Source: Halomonas salipaludis
GTDB lineage: Bacteria; Pseudomonadota; Gammaproteobacteria; Pseudomonadales; Halomonadaceae
Direction: 5' to 3'
Assembly: GCF_002286975.1 (NCBI RefSeq)
Contig: NZ_NSKB01000001.1
Span: 622,733 to 686,732 of the forward strand
DNA: 64,000 nucleotides
Shown here: positions 63,310 to 64,000 of the stretch, in pieces
How positions within the stretch are numbered: the stretch's first letter is position 1
How the letters are laid out: every line of letters begins with the position of its first letter
Notes under the pieces: model-generated
The model's database searches: none
Told to the model about the DNA's origin: nothing
What the model saw: only the letters and a program-made list of their open reading frames with translations
Program-made: the position numbers and the translations under genes

Positions 63310-63792
63310 TCAAGCGTGCTGCAACTGCCTTGTGCAGCAGTGCATCAGCGCATTCACTTCGAACTGCTTGTGCTGCACGTATTCCCACAGTGGCCGCTCC
63401 AGCTCTGGTGTGCCGTTGGCGCCCAGCAGTTGTCTCGCAACACTGTGCGTTTCAAAGGCAGTGGCCAGTGCCCTCTGCAGCTCCTGGTCAACGATTGCTT
63501 CATCGATAATGAAGAACCTGTCCTGCGGCTCCTGAGCAGGCTCCTGGAGCCGGCGTACATCGAGCACGCCCACGCAGGCGCCGAGGCCCAGGCTCTCGGC
63601 AGCATCCCGCAGTGAGGTGATACGTTGTTCACAGGCGATGCCATACTCTGCCATTTGACGGCTTAGTACGGTGCTAAACGTGATGAAGCGCAGGGCAAGC
63701 CGGCGGTAGCGCAGGACAGCCTGAACCTCAATGCTATTGATCAGCCCTAACTGGTCCTGGGGAAGCAAGGTAAGCGTCTGGATATTGGTCAT
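63310..63792 (-). CDS. Helical protein of unknown function
   Basis: I do not recognise this 160-residue protein. It is predicted largely helical (VQAVLRYRRLALRFITFSTV, then EYGIACEQRITSLRDAAESL), a little like ferritin-like or four-helix-bundle proteins, and has several Cys in the C-terminal part (MHCCTRQLQHA). The ATG at 63792 is preferred to an upstream start because the helical core follows it. It stands alone, with decayed REP sequence after its stop codon. Confidence 0.55.
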   Translation of the reverse strand: MTNIQTLTLLPQDQLGLINSIEVQAVLRYRRLALRFITFSTVLSRQMAEYGIACEQRITSLRDAAESLGLGACVGVLDVRRLQEPAQEPQDRFFIIDEAIVDQELQRALATAFETHSVARQLLGANGTPELERPLWEYVQHKQFEVNALMHCCTRQLQHA

Positions 63793-63928
63793 GCTGGCAA
63801 TCTCGGAAGATGGGTATGTCCCTGCGCAGGGGCAATCGCCCGACGCCATGCCCATATTGTTATGTGCCGCCTGGATGGGTGGCCAGGATCCGCGATCATG
63901 GCGACGCGCTATCCTCGTGCCAGTGAGG

Positions 63929-64000
63929 CTAACCGAGCGGCGCCACCCAGTTCTTGATCAGCATCAAGATTATGGTGAATCCACCCCGCCCAGGGCTATC
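63929..64000 (-). CDS. Possible C-terminal end of a membrane protein
   Basis: The minus frame entering from the right edge reads GGFTIILMLIKNWVAPLG and then a TAG stop at 63929-63931. The hydrophobic helix followed by a short polar end looks like the last segment of a transporter. Only 23 codons are visible, so no family can be named. Confidence 0.35.
   Translation of the reverse strand, partial: DSPGRGGFTIILMLIKNWVAPLG

Noticed and set aside
1-64000. tRNA, rRNA or intact insertion sequence
   Set aside because: Reading both strands I saw no cloverleaf-forming segment with conserved T-arm, no rRNA sequence and no transposase frame.

Overview
The window looks like the chromosome of a moderately halophilic gammaproteobacterium of the Halomonadaceae (Halomonas sensu lato). 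This is an inference from GC-rich coding sequence, FlhDC-type flagellar control, abundant TRAP and compatible-solute-type transporters, and the recognisable character of many proteins. No rRNA, tRNA, CRISPR array, prophage or intact insertion sequence was seen.

Layout. 0-3.4 kb: flagellar genes on the minus strand (flhC partial, flhD, then fliS-fliT-fliK-flhB C-terminal homologue, driven by a clear sigma-28 promoter). 3.4-8 kb: polyamine-type ABC importer operon. 8-12.7 kb: housekeeping and membrane genes (CynX-type MFS, pyrC, EamA exporter, small membrane protein, outer-membrane barrel). 13-14.8 kb: motA/motB-type stator pair. 16-21.9 kb: gamma-glutamyltransferase-family enzyme divergent from a GntR regulator and a TAXI-TRAP transporter. 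21.9-33.4 kb: a long operon for an M81 peptidase, a dipeptide-type ABC importer, an M20 amidohydrolase, a second amidohydrolase and a COG0523 GTPase, with a divergent IclR regulator. 33.6-38.9 kb: serine hydrolase, OpuAC-type binding protein, a DddP-like M24 protein and a LysR regulator. 39-45 kb: DUF3100 permease, M20 hydrolase, beta-hydroxyacid dehydrogenase, aldehyde dehydrogenase and a LysR regulator. 45.5-53.6 kb: FCD-GntR regulator divergent from asparaginase, TRAP transporter, N-carbamoylase-type hydrolase, RidA and amidase. 54-55.6 kb: GGDEF protein and a periplasmic partner. 56.9-61.8 kb: TRAP transporter, TetR regulator and a COG1228 amidohydrolase. 62-64 kb: AzlCD exporter and poorly known genes.

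The central theme is paired uptake and hydrolysis: at least five regulated loci each join a solute importer to one or more amide- or peptide-bond hydrolases, each with its own regulator from a different family. The substrates are not determinable from sequence.

Two structural themes run across the window. First, a REP-like repeat family (core GTGGGAGCGAATTCATTCGC) fills most long intergenic gaps, in arrays of about 103-bp or 132-bp period, and truncated genes (LysR, MNT nucleotidyltransferase, PutA and an unidentified C-terminal tail) lie next to these arrays. Second, in all five multi-gene importer operons a GC-rich stem-loop lies just downstream of the solute-binding-protein gene, before the next gene.
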